DNA of 63,821 nt, taken from the NCBI GenBank assembly GCA_038248505.1, contig JBBRXJ010000004.1, positions 1 to 63,821 of the forward strand, in the 5' to 3' direction. The first letter of the stretch is position 1. The number at the start of each line of letters is the position of its first letter. Under the pieces are notes generated by a model that saw nothing but the letters and a program-made list of their open reading frames with translations, did no database searches and had not been told where the DNA came from. Shown piece by piece: positions 8,370-18,500 of this stretch. The translations under genes were made by a program, and so were the position numbers. Source of the DNA: JBBRXJ01 sp038248505 (GTDB lineage Bacteria; Bacteroidota; Bacteroidia; Bacteroidales; JBBRXJ01).

Positions 8370-8790
8370 TTATTGGTCGGAGTATAGAAATATACAAGAC
8401 TATAATATTTCAGGAGATGATTTTACATTTAGCACCACATTTTACAATTCATTTTTTCATAAGAAACATAGTAATAATGAATCAATCATTATTATTGTTG
8501 GGGAGAAAGAACGAATACAAGTTGTTTTTCAAAATAGAAGTCGTTCTCATTTTGGAACAATTATTTTTGCCGAAAAAAGATTAAATGGTAAAAATGATGA
8601 TCTTTCGATGTTTGGATTAGATGTGACCCAGGCATCAAATGTTCGAATAGAAAATGTAAATAAAAATATTTTAATTTATTTTAATGATTCTTTAATTTAT
8701 CAAACGACGTATCAAAAATCAATTGGGAATATTAAAAGTCTGATATTCTCATTTGCTGGTGGTGGAATTGTTGATGCAATACTTCTTTAA
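8335..8790 (+). pseudogene. 5'-truncated protein fragment, beta-rich, unrecognised
   Basis: The frame opens at a TTG (8335) right after a TGA and runs 151 residues to TAA. It has no signal peptide or ribosome-binding site. The sequence (DDFTFSTTFYNSFF, IIIIVGEKERIQVVFQNR, ending FSFAGGGIVDAILL) alternates hydrophobic and polar residues like a jelly-roll or concanavalin-type domain and looks protein-coding. I interpret it as the 3' end of a gene that lost its 5' part at about 8335-8370. Not identified by family. Confidence 0.4.
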
Positions 8791-9069
8791 AATAGCACAA
8801 AGACAATCAGTTACAAGCTATAAATTTGTAACTATTTTAAATGCATTTATTGATGGCCAGAGGCCATAAGAAAAAAGCATAAAGATTTATTTAAGAAGAC
8901 TGAGCGGGGCAGGACGCTCAGCCTAACACATCCGTTACATCCAAACATATTCCACTAGTTCGGAGTTATAATACTAAATTAAGTTTGCAACACGAGAATC
9001 CTCCTGCAGCAGCGGGGAGCCATTGCTATTGGAGACGTTTTTTAACACAAAGAACACTTAGGGCCGCAA

Positions 9070-10098
9070 TCAATGTTGCTCTACTTCTACGGAATTAATT
9101 TCAGTGTTGCCTTCATTTTTATTTGCATCACTTGCTGTATTGATATCCACTTCAGCTACTACCCATCCAACAACTTTTTTACGTTCACGCCTACTGCTTT
9201 TCCCGTCTGGTATTGGTAAGCCTGGCACTAAAGAACATTCGAGGAATATTTTTGTTGCTTGTACTTTATAAGTAGTTTCTGATGCTTCTTCTTCTGAAAT
9301 TATAGTTGTATTTTCAGGTAGTTTATCGGAAATGTTGCGTATGTCATTTTTAAAACTATCTTCACAGCAAAAGCCTGATATTTCTTTTTGAATGTTTTCA
9401 ATACCTATTTCGCAAGCATCTTTTTTAATTATGCTATTTTTTTTTGAAATTACTTTAACATTAATAATAGTAGGTACTTTAGCTAGAACTACCATCTCTT
9501 TTTCAAGGGTATTTTCTTTTTTTACGGTATCCTTAGTAAGGGATTCAGCAGATAAAATGTTAGCAGTATTTTCAATTCTATAAGAGTTGGTTTTTCTTGT
9601 ATTAAGAATAAGAAAAGCAACAAAAAAGGAAGCAGCAACCGCCAAGGATGTATACAAATAAAAGGCATTACCTTTCTTTTTAACAAATTTATTTAAACTT
9701 ATTTTATCTGGAAAGATAATATTAGTATTGGCTAAAACTTTTGTTTTGCTGTACTGGCTAAAGGTTTTCTCTGCCGCTGTATTATTTTTCAAATATCCGG
9801 CCCATGCTACATTCTGCTTAGCACTTAATAAACATTCCATTGCATGTAAACACCAAATATCAATATCTTTTGGATTTACACTAGTTCCGGTTATTTTTTT
9901 CAGTAAATATTTTTCAGAGAAAACAATGTTTGCTGGTTTAATAATAGTTTTAGTAAGGTCTTTTATTTGTTCAGCAATAGTAGGATTGGCAAGTATAAAA
10001 GCAGCGAACTCCTCCTGAAGTGAGGGGTTCAGTTTGTTATCGATATAATCAATAACAAACGTTTCGTAATTATCTTTGCTAATGGTTTTCATATGCAA
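9070..10098 (-). CDS. Putative anti-sigma-type membrane protein
   Basis: The 342-residue protein directly follows an ECF sigma gene (11-nt gap) and has the layout of an anti-sigma factor: a ~145-residue cytoplasmic N-terminus beginning YETFVIDYIDNKLNPSLQEE (typical of Bacteroidota anti-sigma proteins), one membrane segment at about 147-166 (FYLYTSLAVAASFFVAFLIL), and a ~175-residue periplasmic part with three Cys near residue 230-245. No ZAS metal motif or FecR domain is visible, so the assignment rests mainly on position and topology. Start could also be the second Met (10092). Confidence 0.55.
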   Translation of the reverse strand: MHMKTISKDNYETFVIDYIDNKLNPSLQEEFAAFILANPTIAEQIKDLTKTIIKPANIVFSEKYLLKKITGTSVNPKDIDIWCLHAMECLLSAKQNVAWAGYLKNNTAAEKTFSQYSKTKVLANTNIIFPDKISLNKFVKKKGNAFYLYTSLAVAASFFVAFLILNTRKTNSYRIENTANILSAESLTKDTVKKENTLEKEMVVLAKVPTIINVKVISKKNSIIKKDACEIGIENIQKEISGFCCEDSFKNDIRNISDKLPENTTIISEEEASETTYKVQATKIFLECSLVPGLPIPDGKSSRRERKKVVGWVVAEVDINTASDANKNEGNTEINSVEVEQH

Positions 10099-10109
10099 TG
10101 TTGCAAACT

Positions 10110-10595
10110 CTAAATAACATTATCCATTTTTCCAATAAATTCTTTTAAGAATGTACGGGCTCTAAATATATATACCTTTACTTGCGACTCATTCAAACTC
10201 GTTATTTCGCCAATTTCATCATACGAGTAGCCTTCATAGTCGCGTAATAAAATCACTGTTTTTTGTATTTCAGGAAGCTTACTAATGGCAAGCTCCAATA
10301 TTTCTTTTAAATCAGAATACTGCTTATTCGTGCTGAGATCTGATGGTTTTAGTGATTCCATTCCAGCTCTAAACTTATCTCGACGAATCATATCAATCAT
10401 ACCATGATATGCAACGGTAAAAAGATATGATTTAGCCTTTTCAAAGTCAACATTATCAATACGCACCCATAATTTCTCATAGGTATCTTGCACCACATCA
10501 CGAGCTTTATCTATGTCTTTAATGCTTTTTAATAAAAAACGATAAAGACCGTCGGAGTAATTCTCAACGCATTTGTTATATTCTTCTGCGTTCAT
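10110..10595 (-). CDS. ECF-type RNA polymerase sigma factor
   Basis: The 161-residue protein has sigma-70 region 2 (ARDVVQDTYEKLWVRIDNVD, then AYHGMIDMIRRDKFR) and region 4 (LPEIQKTVILLRDYEGYSYD-EIGEI, then ESQVKVYIFRAR). Size and absence of regions 1 and 3 fit an extracytoplasmic-function sigma factor. It would direct RNA polymerase to a small regulon, presumably held inactive by the membrane protein encoded immediately downstream. It lies 58 nt behind proB on the same strand; no clear terminator separates them, so some read-through from the arginine operon is possible. Confidence 0.9.
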   Translation of the reverse strand: MNAEEYNKCVENYSDGLYRFLLKSIKDIDKARDVVQDTYEKLWVRIDNVDFEKAKSYLFTVAYHGMIDMIRRDKFRAGMESLKPSDLSTNKQYSDLKEILELAISKLPEIQKTVILLRDYEGYSYDEIGEITSLNESQVKVYIFRARTFLKEFIGKMDNVI

Positions 10596-10653
10596 GGGCA
10601 GATTTGTTTATGAGACGTGTGAATACTAAAGAAAGTTACAAGGAGGGATTTTT

Positions 10654-11448
10654 TTATTTACTTAAGAAAAGAGTGCCAATATTCTCTCCTGCAAGTAATT
10701 GAGTTATTTGTTTGGGTTCCTGACCATTCATTATAATAGTAGGAATACCAGCTAGCCCACATATTTTTGCGGCAGCAATTTTAGTTGCCATTCCGCCTTT
10801 TGCAAATATGCTACCCGCTCCTGAAGCCATTTTTTCAATAGCAGGAGTAATTTTTTCGACCTTATTAATAATTACAGCATTTTTATCTTTTCTGGGATCA
10901 GCAGAATACAATCCGTCAATATCACTTAGAATTACTAAAAGCTCGGCGTCAATTAATGCAGCCACATCTGCAGATAAGCGATCGTTATCACCATATTCAA
11001 TTTCATCAGTAGCAACGGTATCGTTTTCGTTTATTACTGGTAAAACATTCATTTCCAGTAGGGTATCTAAGGTATTGCGTGCGTTTTTGCTTTTTGTTTT
11101 GTGTGTCATTTCGTCTTTGGTGAGAAGAATTTGAGCAACATGCTGATTGTATTCGCCAAAGAATTTCTGATATATTTTCATTAACTCGGCCTGTCCAATT
11201 GCAGCTAAGGCTTGCTTTTCGGCCAGGGTACCTGGTTTACTCGTACGATTAACTATGGTTGCACCAACTGCAATGGCTCCTGATGAAACTAAAACAATTT
11301 CTTTTCCACTATTCATCAAATCACTAATTACACGGGCTAATTTTTCAAAACGATCAAAATTGAGCTTACCCCCACTATGTGTTAGTGTTGATGTTCCAAT
11401 TTTAATGACCATTCTGCTAATGTTTTTTATCTTTGCTCGATCTTTCAT
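10654..11448 (-). CDS. proB: Glutamate 5-kinase (single-domain form)
   Basis: ProB phosphorylates glutamate in the first step of proline synthesis. The 264-residue protein is the amino-acid-kinase domain only (VIKIGTSTLTHSGGKL, VLVSSGAIAVGA, INENDTVATDEIEYGDNDRL); the C-terminal PUA domain of the ~367-residue E. coli enzyme is absent, as is common in Bacteroidota. It follows argH with a 7-nt gap, so it is the third gene of argG-argH-proB. The next pathway enzyme, proA, is not in the window. Confidence 0.93.
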   Translation of the reverse strand: MKDRAKIKNISRMVIKIGTSTLTHSGGKLNFDRFEKLARVISDLMNSGKEIVLVSSGAIAVGATIVNRTSKPGTLAEKQALAAIGQAELMKIYQKFFGEYNQHVAQILLTKDEMTHKTKSKNARNTLDTLLEMNVLPVINENDTVATDEIEYGDNDRLSADVAALIDAELLVILSDIDGLYSADPRKDKNAVIINKVEKITPAIEKMASGAGSIFAKGGMATKIAAAKICGLAGIPTIIMNGQEPKQITQLLAGENIGTLFLSK

Positions 11449-11455
11449 GCTCGAT

Positions 11456-12799
11456 TTATTTTATAGGTAGCAGTAATTTCTCAAAAGCTTTTTCAGCTTT
11501 AGTAAAACCAAATTCTTTTTTTACTTTGTTAAATTTACTTTTTATTTTATCGTTGCAAAGATTGCCTATGCTGCCTTCGTGAGTGTGATGTATTTTGTAA
11601 TCGGGTTTAAATGAACCTTCTTTAATATCTTCAGCAACCTGTCGGTAGGCATCGCGAAATGATATGCCTTTTAACACCAATTTATTCACCTCTTCAACGC
11701 TGAACATATAGATATACTTCGCATCGGCTCCAGCTTTTTTATTTATTTTAATATGATGAAACATGAGTTGCGCCATTTGCAAGCAATCAATAAGATCATC
11801 AAAAGCGGGCATTATAATTTCTTTAATAATTTGTAAATCTCGATGATAGCCTGCTGGCAAGTTTCCTGTTATCATGCTAATCTCCGTAGGTAATGCTTGA
11901 AGGCGATTTCCTTTTGAGCGTATCAATTCAAAAACATCAGGATTTTTTTTATGCGGCATAATACTAGAGCCAGTAGTTAGTTCATCGGGAAAACTAACAA
12001 AACCGTAGTTCTGACTCATATATAAACAAACATCCATTGACATTTTGGCTAGGGTAGAGCCCACTGAAGCAAGTGCAACAGCCGAAGCTCGTTCACTTCG
12101 ACCGCGACCTAATTGTGCATTAATAACATTATAATTTAAAACTGAGAAGCCTAAAAGATCAGTGGTCATCTGTCGTTTTAATGGAAAAGAAGAGCCATAG
12201 CCCGCAGCACTGCCAAGCGGATTTTGGTCAGCAATGCGATATGCAGCAAGCAACATCTGCATATCCTCCACTAAACATTCGGCATAAGCACCAAACCACA
12301 ACCCAAATGATGAGGGCATTGCAACCTGAAAATGCGTATAGCCTGGCATCAATACCTCACGGTGTTTATTACTCAGTTGTTGCAATAAAGAAAAAAGTTT
12401 TTCGGTTTCTAATGTAACATCTTGTAATTTTGCCCTCAGATATAATTTCATGTCCACTAAAACCTGATCGTTACGAGATCGGCCACTATGTATCTTTTTT
12501 CCTGCTTCACCAAGCTTGCGCGTGAGCATCAGTTCTATTTGTGAATGAACATCTTCAACTCCATCTTCAATAATGAAGTGTCCTTTTTCTGTTTCTTTAT
12601 AAATATGAATTAGCTCTTTGGTTAAGGTTTTTAGCTCACTTTGCGTTAACAAACCAATAGAGGCGATCATGCGTGCATGTGCCAAATTACCAAGTATATC
12701 AAAGCGTGCAAGCTGTAAATCAAATTCACGATCGCGACCAACCGTGAATTTTTCAACGGGCTTGTTAACTTCAATTCCTTTATCCCAAAGCTTTTTCAT
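11456..12799 (-). CDS. argH: Argininosuccinate lyase
   Basis: ArgH splits argininosuccinate into arginine and fumarate, the last step of arginine synthesis. The 447-residue protein shows the fumarase/aspartase superfamily signature TTGSSIMPHKKNPDVFELIR and the N-terminal SGRSRNDQV and AMPSSFGLWFGAYAE segments of the active site. Length is normal. It follows argG by 6 nt, so the two final arginine steps are cotranscribed. Confidence 0.95.
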   Translation of the reverse strand: MKKLWDKGIEVNKPVEKFTVGRDREFDLQLARFDILGNLAHARMIASIGLLTQSELKTLTKELIHIYKETEKGHFIIEDGVEDVHSQIELMLTRKLGEAGKKIHSGRSRNDQVLVDMKLYLRAKLQDVTLETEKLFSLLQQLSNKHREVLMPGYTHFQVAMPSSFGLWFGAYAECLVEDMQMLLAAYRIADQNPLGSAAGYGSSFPLKRQMTTDLLGFSVLNYNVINAQLGRGRSERASAVALASVGSTLAKMSMDVCLYMSQNYGFVSFPDELTTGSSIMPHKKNPDVFELIRSKGNRLQALPTEISMITGNLPAGYHRDLQIIKEIIMPAFDDLIDCLQMAQLMFHHIKINKKAGADAKYIYMFSVEEVNKLVLKGISFRDAYRQVAEDIKEGSFKPDYKIHHTHEGSIGNLCNDKIKSKFNKVKKEFGFTKAEKAFEKLLLPIK

Positions 12800-12805
12800 C
12801 GTTTA

Positions 12806-14050
12806 TTATAGATAAAATTTCTTTCCCATTTTTTTCATTAGTGCGCTGTATGTTCTTAGGCGAACTGCATTTATGCGAATAAATCCAGCACTGTCTTTTT
12901 GATCAAAACCGCCCTCAACATCCATGCTTGACAACTCTTTATCGTAAAGGCTACTTTCGGATTCGCGACCTTCCATTATAATATTTCCTTTATACAAACT
13001 TATATGAACGATACCATTTACGGTTATCTGGCTTTTTTCAATTGTATTGAGAATTAAGTCCATTTCAGGGCTAAACCAGAATCCATTATAAATTAAATTA
13101 GCAAAAGTAGGCGTTAGCATGTTGCGAATTTTTAGCACTTCACGATCCATTGTAATCCCCTCCAGATCCATGTGTGCAGCAATCAGAATGGCACCACCTG
13201 GTGTTTCATACACGCCACGTGATTTAAGTCCTACAAAGCGATTCTCAACCATATCAACCAAACCAATACCATTCTCACCTCCAATTTTATTGAGGTAATT
13301 AAAAATATCGAGTGCATTCTTTTTGGTCGTTTTATCATCCTTGTTAATCACTTTAACCGGAATACCTTCCTTAAAGTGAATTTCAAGATGTGTTTCACGG
13401 TCAGGGGCTTTTTGAGGAGGAACCATTTTGGTTAAAATACTTGGGTCCGCTTTAAAATTAGGATCCTCCAAAATGCCTGCTTCGTGACTGATATGCATTA
13501 AATTATCATCTTCACTATAGGGTTTCTTCAGCGTTTGTTTTACGGGTATATTATTTTCTTCGGCATATTTTAATAAGTCGGTACGACCTTTAAATTTATC
13601 AAGAAACTCTTGTGTTTTCCATGGTGCAATCACTTTAACTCCAGGCATTAAAGCGTAATAGCCTAATTCAAAACGCACCTGATCATTTCCTTTACCGGTA
13701 GCACCATGAGCCACATAAGCCGCCTTTTCGCGAAGCGCAATTTCAACGTGTCTCTTTGCAATAATTGGGCGGGCAAGTGCAGTACCAAGCATATATCGTC
13801 CTTCATATAAGGCGTTTCCTTGAATAGCAGGGAAAATATAATCTTTCACCAATTCCTCTTTCAAATCCTCAATAAAAACCTTGGTAGCCCCCAACTTCAA
13901 AGCTTTTTCACGAGCTTCTTCAAAATTTTCATCTTGGCCAACATCGGCAATATACGCAATAATGTCATATCCTTTATCAATCAACCATTTAAGAATTACT
14001 GAGGTGTCTAAACCGCCACTATAGGCCAGTACTACTTTTTCTTTACTCAT
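12806..14050 (-). CDS. argG: Argininosuccinate synthase
   Basis: ArgG joins citrulline and aspartate using ATP. The 414-residue protein begins MSKEKVVLAYSGGLDTSVIL, the N-type ATP pyrophosphatase loop, and contains AHGATGKGNDQVRFELG, the substrate-binding segment. It is the first gene of argG-argH-proB. A -7-like box TAAGTTTG lies about 40 nt upstream. No carbamoyltransferase or earlier arginine genes are nearby, so the pathway is split in this genome or citrulline is obtained elsewhere. Confidence 0.95.
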   Translation of the reverse strand: MSKEKVVLAYSGGLDTSVILKWLIDKGYDIIAYIADVGQDENFEEAREKALKLGATKVFIEDLKEELVKDYIFPAIQGNALYEGRYMLGTALARPIIAKRHVEIALREKAAYVAHGATGKGNDQVRFELGYYALMPGVKVIAPWKTQEFLDKFKGRTDLLKYAEENNIPVKQTLKKPYSEDDNLMHISHEAGILEDPNFKADPSILTKMVPPQKAPDRETHLEIHFKEGIPVKVINKDDKTTKKNALDIFNYLNKIGGENGIGLVDMVENRFVGLKSRGVYETPGGAILIAAHMDLEGITMDREVLKIRNMLTPTFANLIYNGFWFSPEMDLILNTIEKSQITVNGIVHISLYKGNIIMEGRESESSLYDKELSSMDVEGGFDQKDSAGFIRINAVRLRTYSALMKKMGKKFYL

Positions 14051-14089
14051 ATCGTCTGTATTTGTTGTTTATATAGCTTTTAATGCCAA

Positions 14090-14097
14090 CAAACTTA
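14090..14097 (-). promoter_or_regulatory. Possible -7 element of the argG-argH-proB operon
   Basis: TAAGTTTG on the minus strand (14097-14090) matches TAnnTTTG and would place the transcript start near 14083, 33 nt before the argG ATG. A TTTG occurs 29 nt further upstream, longer than the usual spacing, so only the -7 half is convincing. Confidence 0.35.
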
Positions 14098-14249
14098 CAT
14101 AAAAAAGACAATTCTAGCTATAAAATCAAAGGATTAGGCAAAAAAAACACAAAATAGGGCTCTAAAATAGACCTTACAAATCAGTCTAAATCTTTTGTAT
14201 ATTCACTTTTTTTTTATTAATTGCATGGTATATAAACGGTCGGTTAATT

Positions 14250-15149
14250 ATGTTTAGAATGAATTTTATATTCCGCATTGTTTTCTTTCTGCTTTTTTAT
14301 TTTTTTTTCGCATGCACAGATGTGTCAAAAAGAAGCAGAGAGGATGATTTATTAAATATTGATATTGATTCAAGTTCAATTTTGTTGATGTATAAAACAT
14401 CTTGTTTTAGTCTTCCTTCACCACATCAAGCATCATTATTGATAAAAAATAACGATATCCCTTTCCGAAAAGACTTGATGAATTCAGTAAATAATTATTC
14501 ACGCTACTCAACAACCATAAAAAAAGCACTTAACTTGGGCATATATGGTACTGATATGGGCTATTTAAATATTTTTGGCAAGAATCAGGATGCCCTTACA
14601 AATTTTATGGTAATTGAAAAACTTGGTCATGATCTGGAGTTATCCAGTGCCATTAATGAAAATACACTGCAACGAATAGAAACCAATTTGAGCAACAATG
14701 ATTCGATATTAAATATCATTTCAAGCACTTATAAAGAAATGGACCAATATTTAATTGAAAACAACCGTGATGCAATTGGTATCTTAATACTTGCTGGTGG
14801 ATGGATTGAGAGCATGTATATTTTAACACAAAGCCAGAATGAAAATTTCTCTCAGGTTTTAGTTGATAATATTGGCAAACAAAAATACCCACTTGATAAA
14901 CTCATCAAACTAATGGCTCCTTATTATGAGCAGTCAGAAGAATTTACCCATTTAATAGATATGCTCACCGATTTAGCTTACGAATTTGATTGCTTAGATG
15001 TAGAGTATATTTATAAAAAATCGGATGTTTATCCGGAAAAGAAATTAACCGTAATAAATGGCCACTCAAGTTTGCAACTTAACAATTACAAAATTTCAAA
15101 AATTCTTGAGAAGGTAGCACTTTTAAGAAATAATATTATTAGCCAATGA
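14250..15149 (+). CDS. Hypothetical lipoprotein of an ABC-transporter operon
   Basis: The 299-residue product begins with a hydrophobic signal (IFRIVFFLLFYFFFAC) whose Cys at about residue 24 is a probable lipidation site. No domain recognised; it is predicted mostly helical, with ALNLGIYGTDMGYLNIFGKN in the middle and AIGILILAGGWIESMYILTQ near residue 185. Its last codons overlap the next gene by 4 nt (ATGA), and the third gene follows 6 nt later, so it acts with the small secreted protein and the ABC protein downstream. Start at 14250 or the Met three codons later. Confidence 0.65.
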   Translation: MFRMNFIFRIVFFLLFYFFFACTDVSKRSREDDLLNIDIDSSSILLMYKTSCFSLPSPHQASLLIKNNDIPFRKDLMNSVNNYSRYSTTIKKALNLGIYGTDMGYLNIFGKNQDALTNFMVIEKLGHDLELSSAINENTLQRIETNLSNNDSILNIISSTYKEMDQYLIENNRDAIGILILAGGWIESMYILTQSQNENFSQVLVDNIGKQKYPLDKLIKLMAPYYEQSEEFTHLIDMLTDLAYEFDCLDVEYIYKKSDVYPEKKLTVINGHSSLQLNNYKISKILEKVALLRNNIISQ

Positions 15150-15568
15150 TAAAGAGATTTATTTTATTTTTCTGCTTTATTTCAATTCTAGTAGAAAGCT
15201 TTTCGCAGGTTCAATCACGTTCTGATTGCGAAAAATTGATTACGCCTGCTTATTATTATAATGATCAGGATTATCTTGTTAAGATTTCACAAAATGAAAA
15301 GGCAAGTTTTCATGTAACATTTTACGAAAATTTTCAATATCGTTTAGTAGCTTGTAATAAGCTTAAAAATTCACGTGTTGAGGTAACTTTAATTGACCCA
15401 AATAATAATATTTTGTATTCAAATATAGATTATGATTATACACAGGTATGGGATTTTCAATTTACTTCCACTATTGAATGTGTAGTAAAGATGGCTGTAG
15501 TTGGTAATGAGAAATTTGATAAAACAGAACTTTCTTTGTTAGTAGGATATAAGTCTTTTTCAAAATAA
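15146..15568 (+). CDS. Small secreted protein of an ABC-transporter operon, unknown
   Basis: The 140-residue product has a signal peptide (FILFFCFISILVESFSQ, cleavage after about residue 21) and a ~120-residue beta-rich mature part (VEVTLIDPNNNILYSNIDYD). Its start overlaps the lipoprotein stop by 4 nt and its stop is 6 nt before the ABC gene, so it is the middle gene of a tight three-gene unit. Function unknown; a periplasmic accessory role for the ABC protein is a reasonable inference. Confidence 0.65.
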   Translation: MIKRFILFFCFISILVESFSQVQSRSDCEKLITPAYYYNDQDYLVKISQNEKASFHVTFYENFQYRLVACNKLKNSRVEVTLIDPNNNILYSNIDYDYTQVWDFQFTSTIECVVKMAVVGNEKFDKTELSLLVGYKSFSK

Positions 15569-15574
15569 TGAGAT

Positions 15575-18500
15575 ATGAGTGAGAAGATATTAAAAGCGCT
15601 GATGCAATTGTTTGCCATTATTGCATCACCAGATAGCAACCCAGAGGAGAAAAAGGCAATAGTAGAGTCTTATCTTCGAAAACAAATCAATGAAGATCTT
15701 GTTAACGAGTATTTGAAGATATTTGAGAATTATTATCGTTTATATCAGGAGAAACAACGAGAGAAGGGGAACCGAATGATTCCTCTCAGTTCCGTTCGTG
15801 TTTTAAAAATTTGTACCGAAATTAATGAAGAGTTAACCCAACAACAAAAAGTAATTGTATTAGTTCAATTACTCGAGTTTGCCAAATCAGACGATGATAC
15901 GGTACAAGATCTTACCGAACAAGAAATGGAGTTTATCTCCACTGTGGCCGATACATTTTTCATAACAAAAGAAAATTATGAGCAAATACGTGACTTTGTA
16001 GTTTACTCATTTGATCAAGTTCCTATAAACCATAACACACTCATTATTGAGAGTAAAATTGATGACCGCCCAGTAGGTACAAAATTTATTTATGCTGAAA
16101 ATTTGGAAGGACAAATTCGTGTACTCTTCGTAGATTCAGCGAATATGTACCTCATCAAGTATATTGGAAACTCTGAAATTTACCTCAATAGTCAGTTACT
16201 TCATGCCGATCGTGTTTCCGCATTTAAAACAGGTTCATCTATACGTAATCGTTTAATAAAGCCTATTTATTATAGTGAGGTAATAAGCTCTTTTAACGAA
16301 AATAAATTAAAATCGAAAATAGTTTTTGAGGTACAAGACTTACAATATAAGTTTAAAGATGGTAAGCATGGTTTGTACAATATTAATTTTATTGAAGAAT
16401 CAGGGCATTTAGTTGGAATTATGGGTGCAAGTGGGTCAGGTAAATCAACTTTACTAAACACACTTAATGGAACCAATAAACCATCAGGGGGTGCAATTTT
16501 GGTTAATGGAGTTAATGTACATACTGAGCATGAGAAGGCTGAGGGCCTAGTGGGTCACGTACCACAAGATGATTTGCTAATTGAAGAATTAACGGTTTAC
16601 CAAAACCTTTATTATAACGCTAAACTTTGTTTCGATAATTATAACGAAGAACAGATAATACAAGCTGTTGCAGATACCTTAAAAAATCTGGGCCTATATG
16701 AGATTCGAAATATACAAGTAGGGAATCCGCTTAATCAAAAAATTAGTGGTGGACAGCGTAAACGATTAAACATTGCCTTGGAGCTTATTCGCGAACCAGC
16801 TATTCTTTTCCTTGATGAACCTACGAGTGGTTTATCATCGCGAGATTCAGAGAATATTATGGACTTACTAAAAGAGTTGGCCCTAAAGGGAAAATTAATT
16901 TTTGTAGTAATTCATCAACCATCATCAGATATCTTTAAGATGTTTGATAGCCTATTAATTCTTGATACTGGAGGATATCTTATTTATGATGGAAATCCAA
17001 TTGACTCCATCATATATTTTAAATCACGCGTACATCATGCCAATTGGAACGAAAGCGAGTGTCATGTTTGTGGTAATGTAAACCCAGAACAAATTTTTAA
17101 TATAATTGAAGCGAATGTTGTTGATGAGTATGGTAACTTAACACATACCCGTAAAATTAGTCCTAAGGAGTGGGTAAAGTTCTATGATGAGTTTACCAAA
17201 GAAAAGGAGCGCGATGAAGAAACCCCACGCGAATTGCCTGCAATAAACTTTAGAATACCAGGCAAACTTAGGCAGTTTCTGATCTTCATGAAACGTGACA
17301 TGCTTTCGAAACTGACCAATACGCAATACTTGGTAATTAATTTTTTTGAGGCACCTTTCCTTGCCTTTTTACTAGCTTTTATTATTAAGTACTACGATAA
17401 AAACGATGAATTAGGATATAGCTTTTTTGAGAATGAAAATATTCCGGTTTATATTTTCATGTCGGTAATTGTTTCCATATTTATCGGTTTAACAGTAAGT
17501 GCAGAGGAGATCATAAAAGACAGAAAGATTCTTAAACGAGAAGCTTTTCTTAATTTAAGTTGGTCTAGCTATCTACTCTCTAAAATTGCTAACTTATTAA
17601 TTATATCAGCTATTCAGGCTTTCACTTTTGTAATGGTTGGAAATTCGGTTATTGAATTACGCGACATGTATTGGCAATTTTGGTTGGTCCTATTTAGTGC
17701 ATGGGCCTCATCAAATATACTTGGCCTTATTATTTCTGATAGTTTTAAGACGGTAGTTACGATATATATTATTATTCCATTTTTGGTTATTCCACAACTA
17801 GTTCTTAGCGGGGTAATGGTGAAGTTTGAAAGATTAAACCCAAATATTTCATCGCCAAAAGAGATTCCGTTTTATGGTGAAATAATAACGGCACGCTGGG
17901 GTTATGAAGCATTAGCTACGTATCAGTTTATGGAAAATGACTACGAGAAACAATTTTATAATCTCGAGAAGGCCATGTCAAAAGCGGAGTACAAGAAAAA
18001 CTATTGGATACCCGCATTAAAGAATAAGATGAGTTTTATTGAACGCAACTTAAATAATACAAATCAACAAGAGAAAGTAGCTGCAGATTTAAAGTTGGTA
18101 TTGAATGAGATAAGTAAAGAGATGCGCGATAATAAACTCGTGAAATTTACTTACATGAAAATGTTAACCTCTGAAAAGTTAGGTCCTGATGTAATTGAAG
18201 GAGTGAATCTTTACTTTGAGATGTTGAATAAATATTACATTAAATTATACAATAAAGCCAACGATAGAAAAGATAAAATTGTATCGGAACAGCAACAAAC
18301 AAAGTTTGGTAAGTCGCTGTATATGGAAACCAAGCGAAAATACCACAACGATAAATTAGCCGAATTTCTGACAAACGCCAACGATATGCAACGAATTTTG
18401 GAATATAATGGGAATCTGATTCAGAAATTAAATCCCATATTTTACGATTCGCAGCACACATTTATGAAGGCACATTTTTATGCGCCTCGTAAACCATTCT

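Noticed and set aside
8900..8921. Hairpin CTGAGCG/CGCTCAG as a terminator or a member of the 43717 repeat family
   Set aside because: Only 7 bp, no T-run, and flanking sequence does not match the 43717 element.
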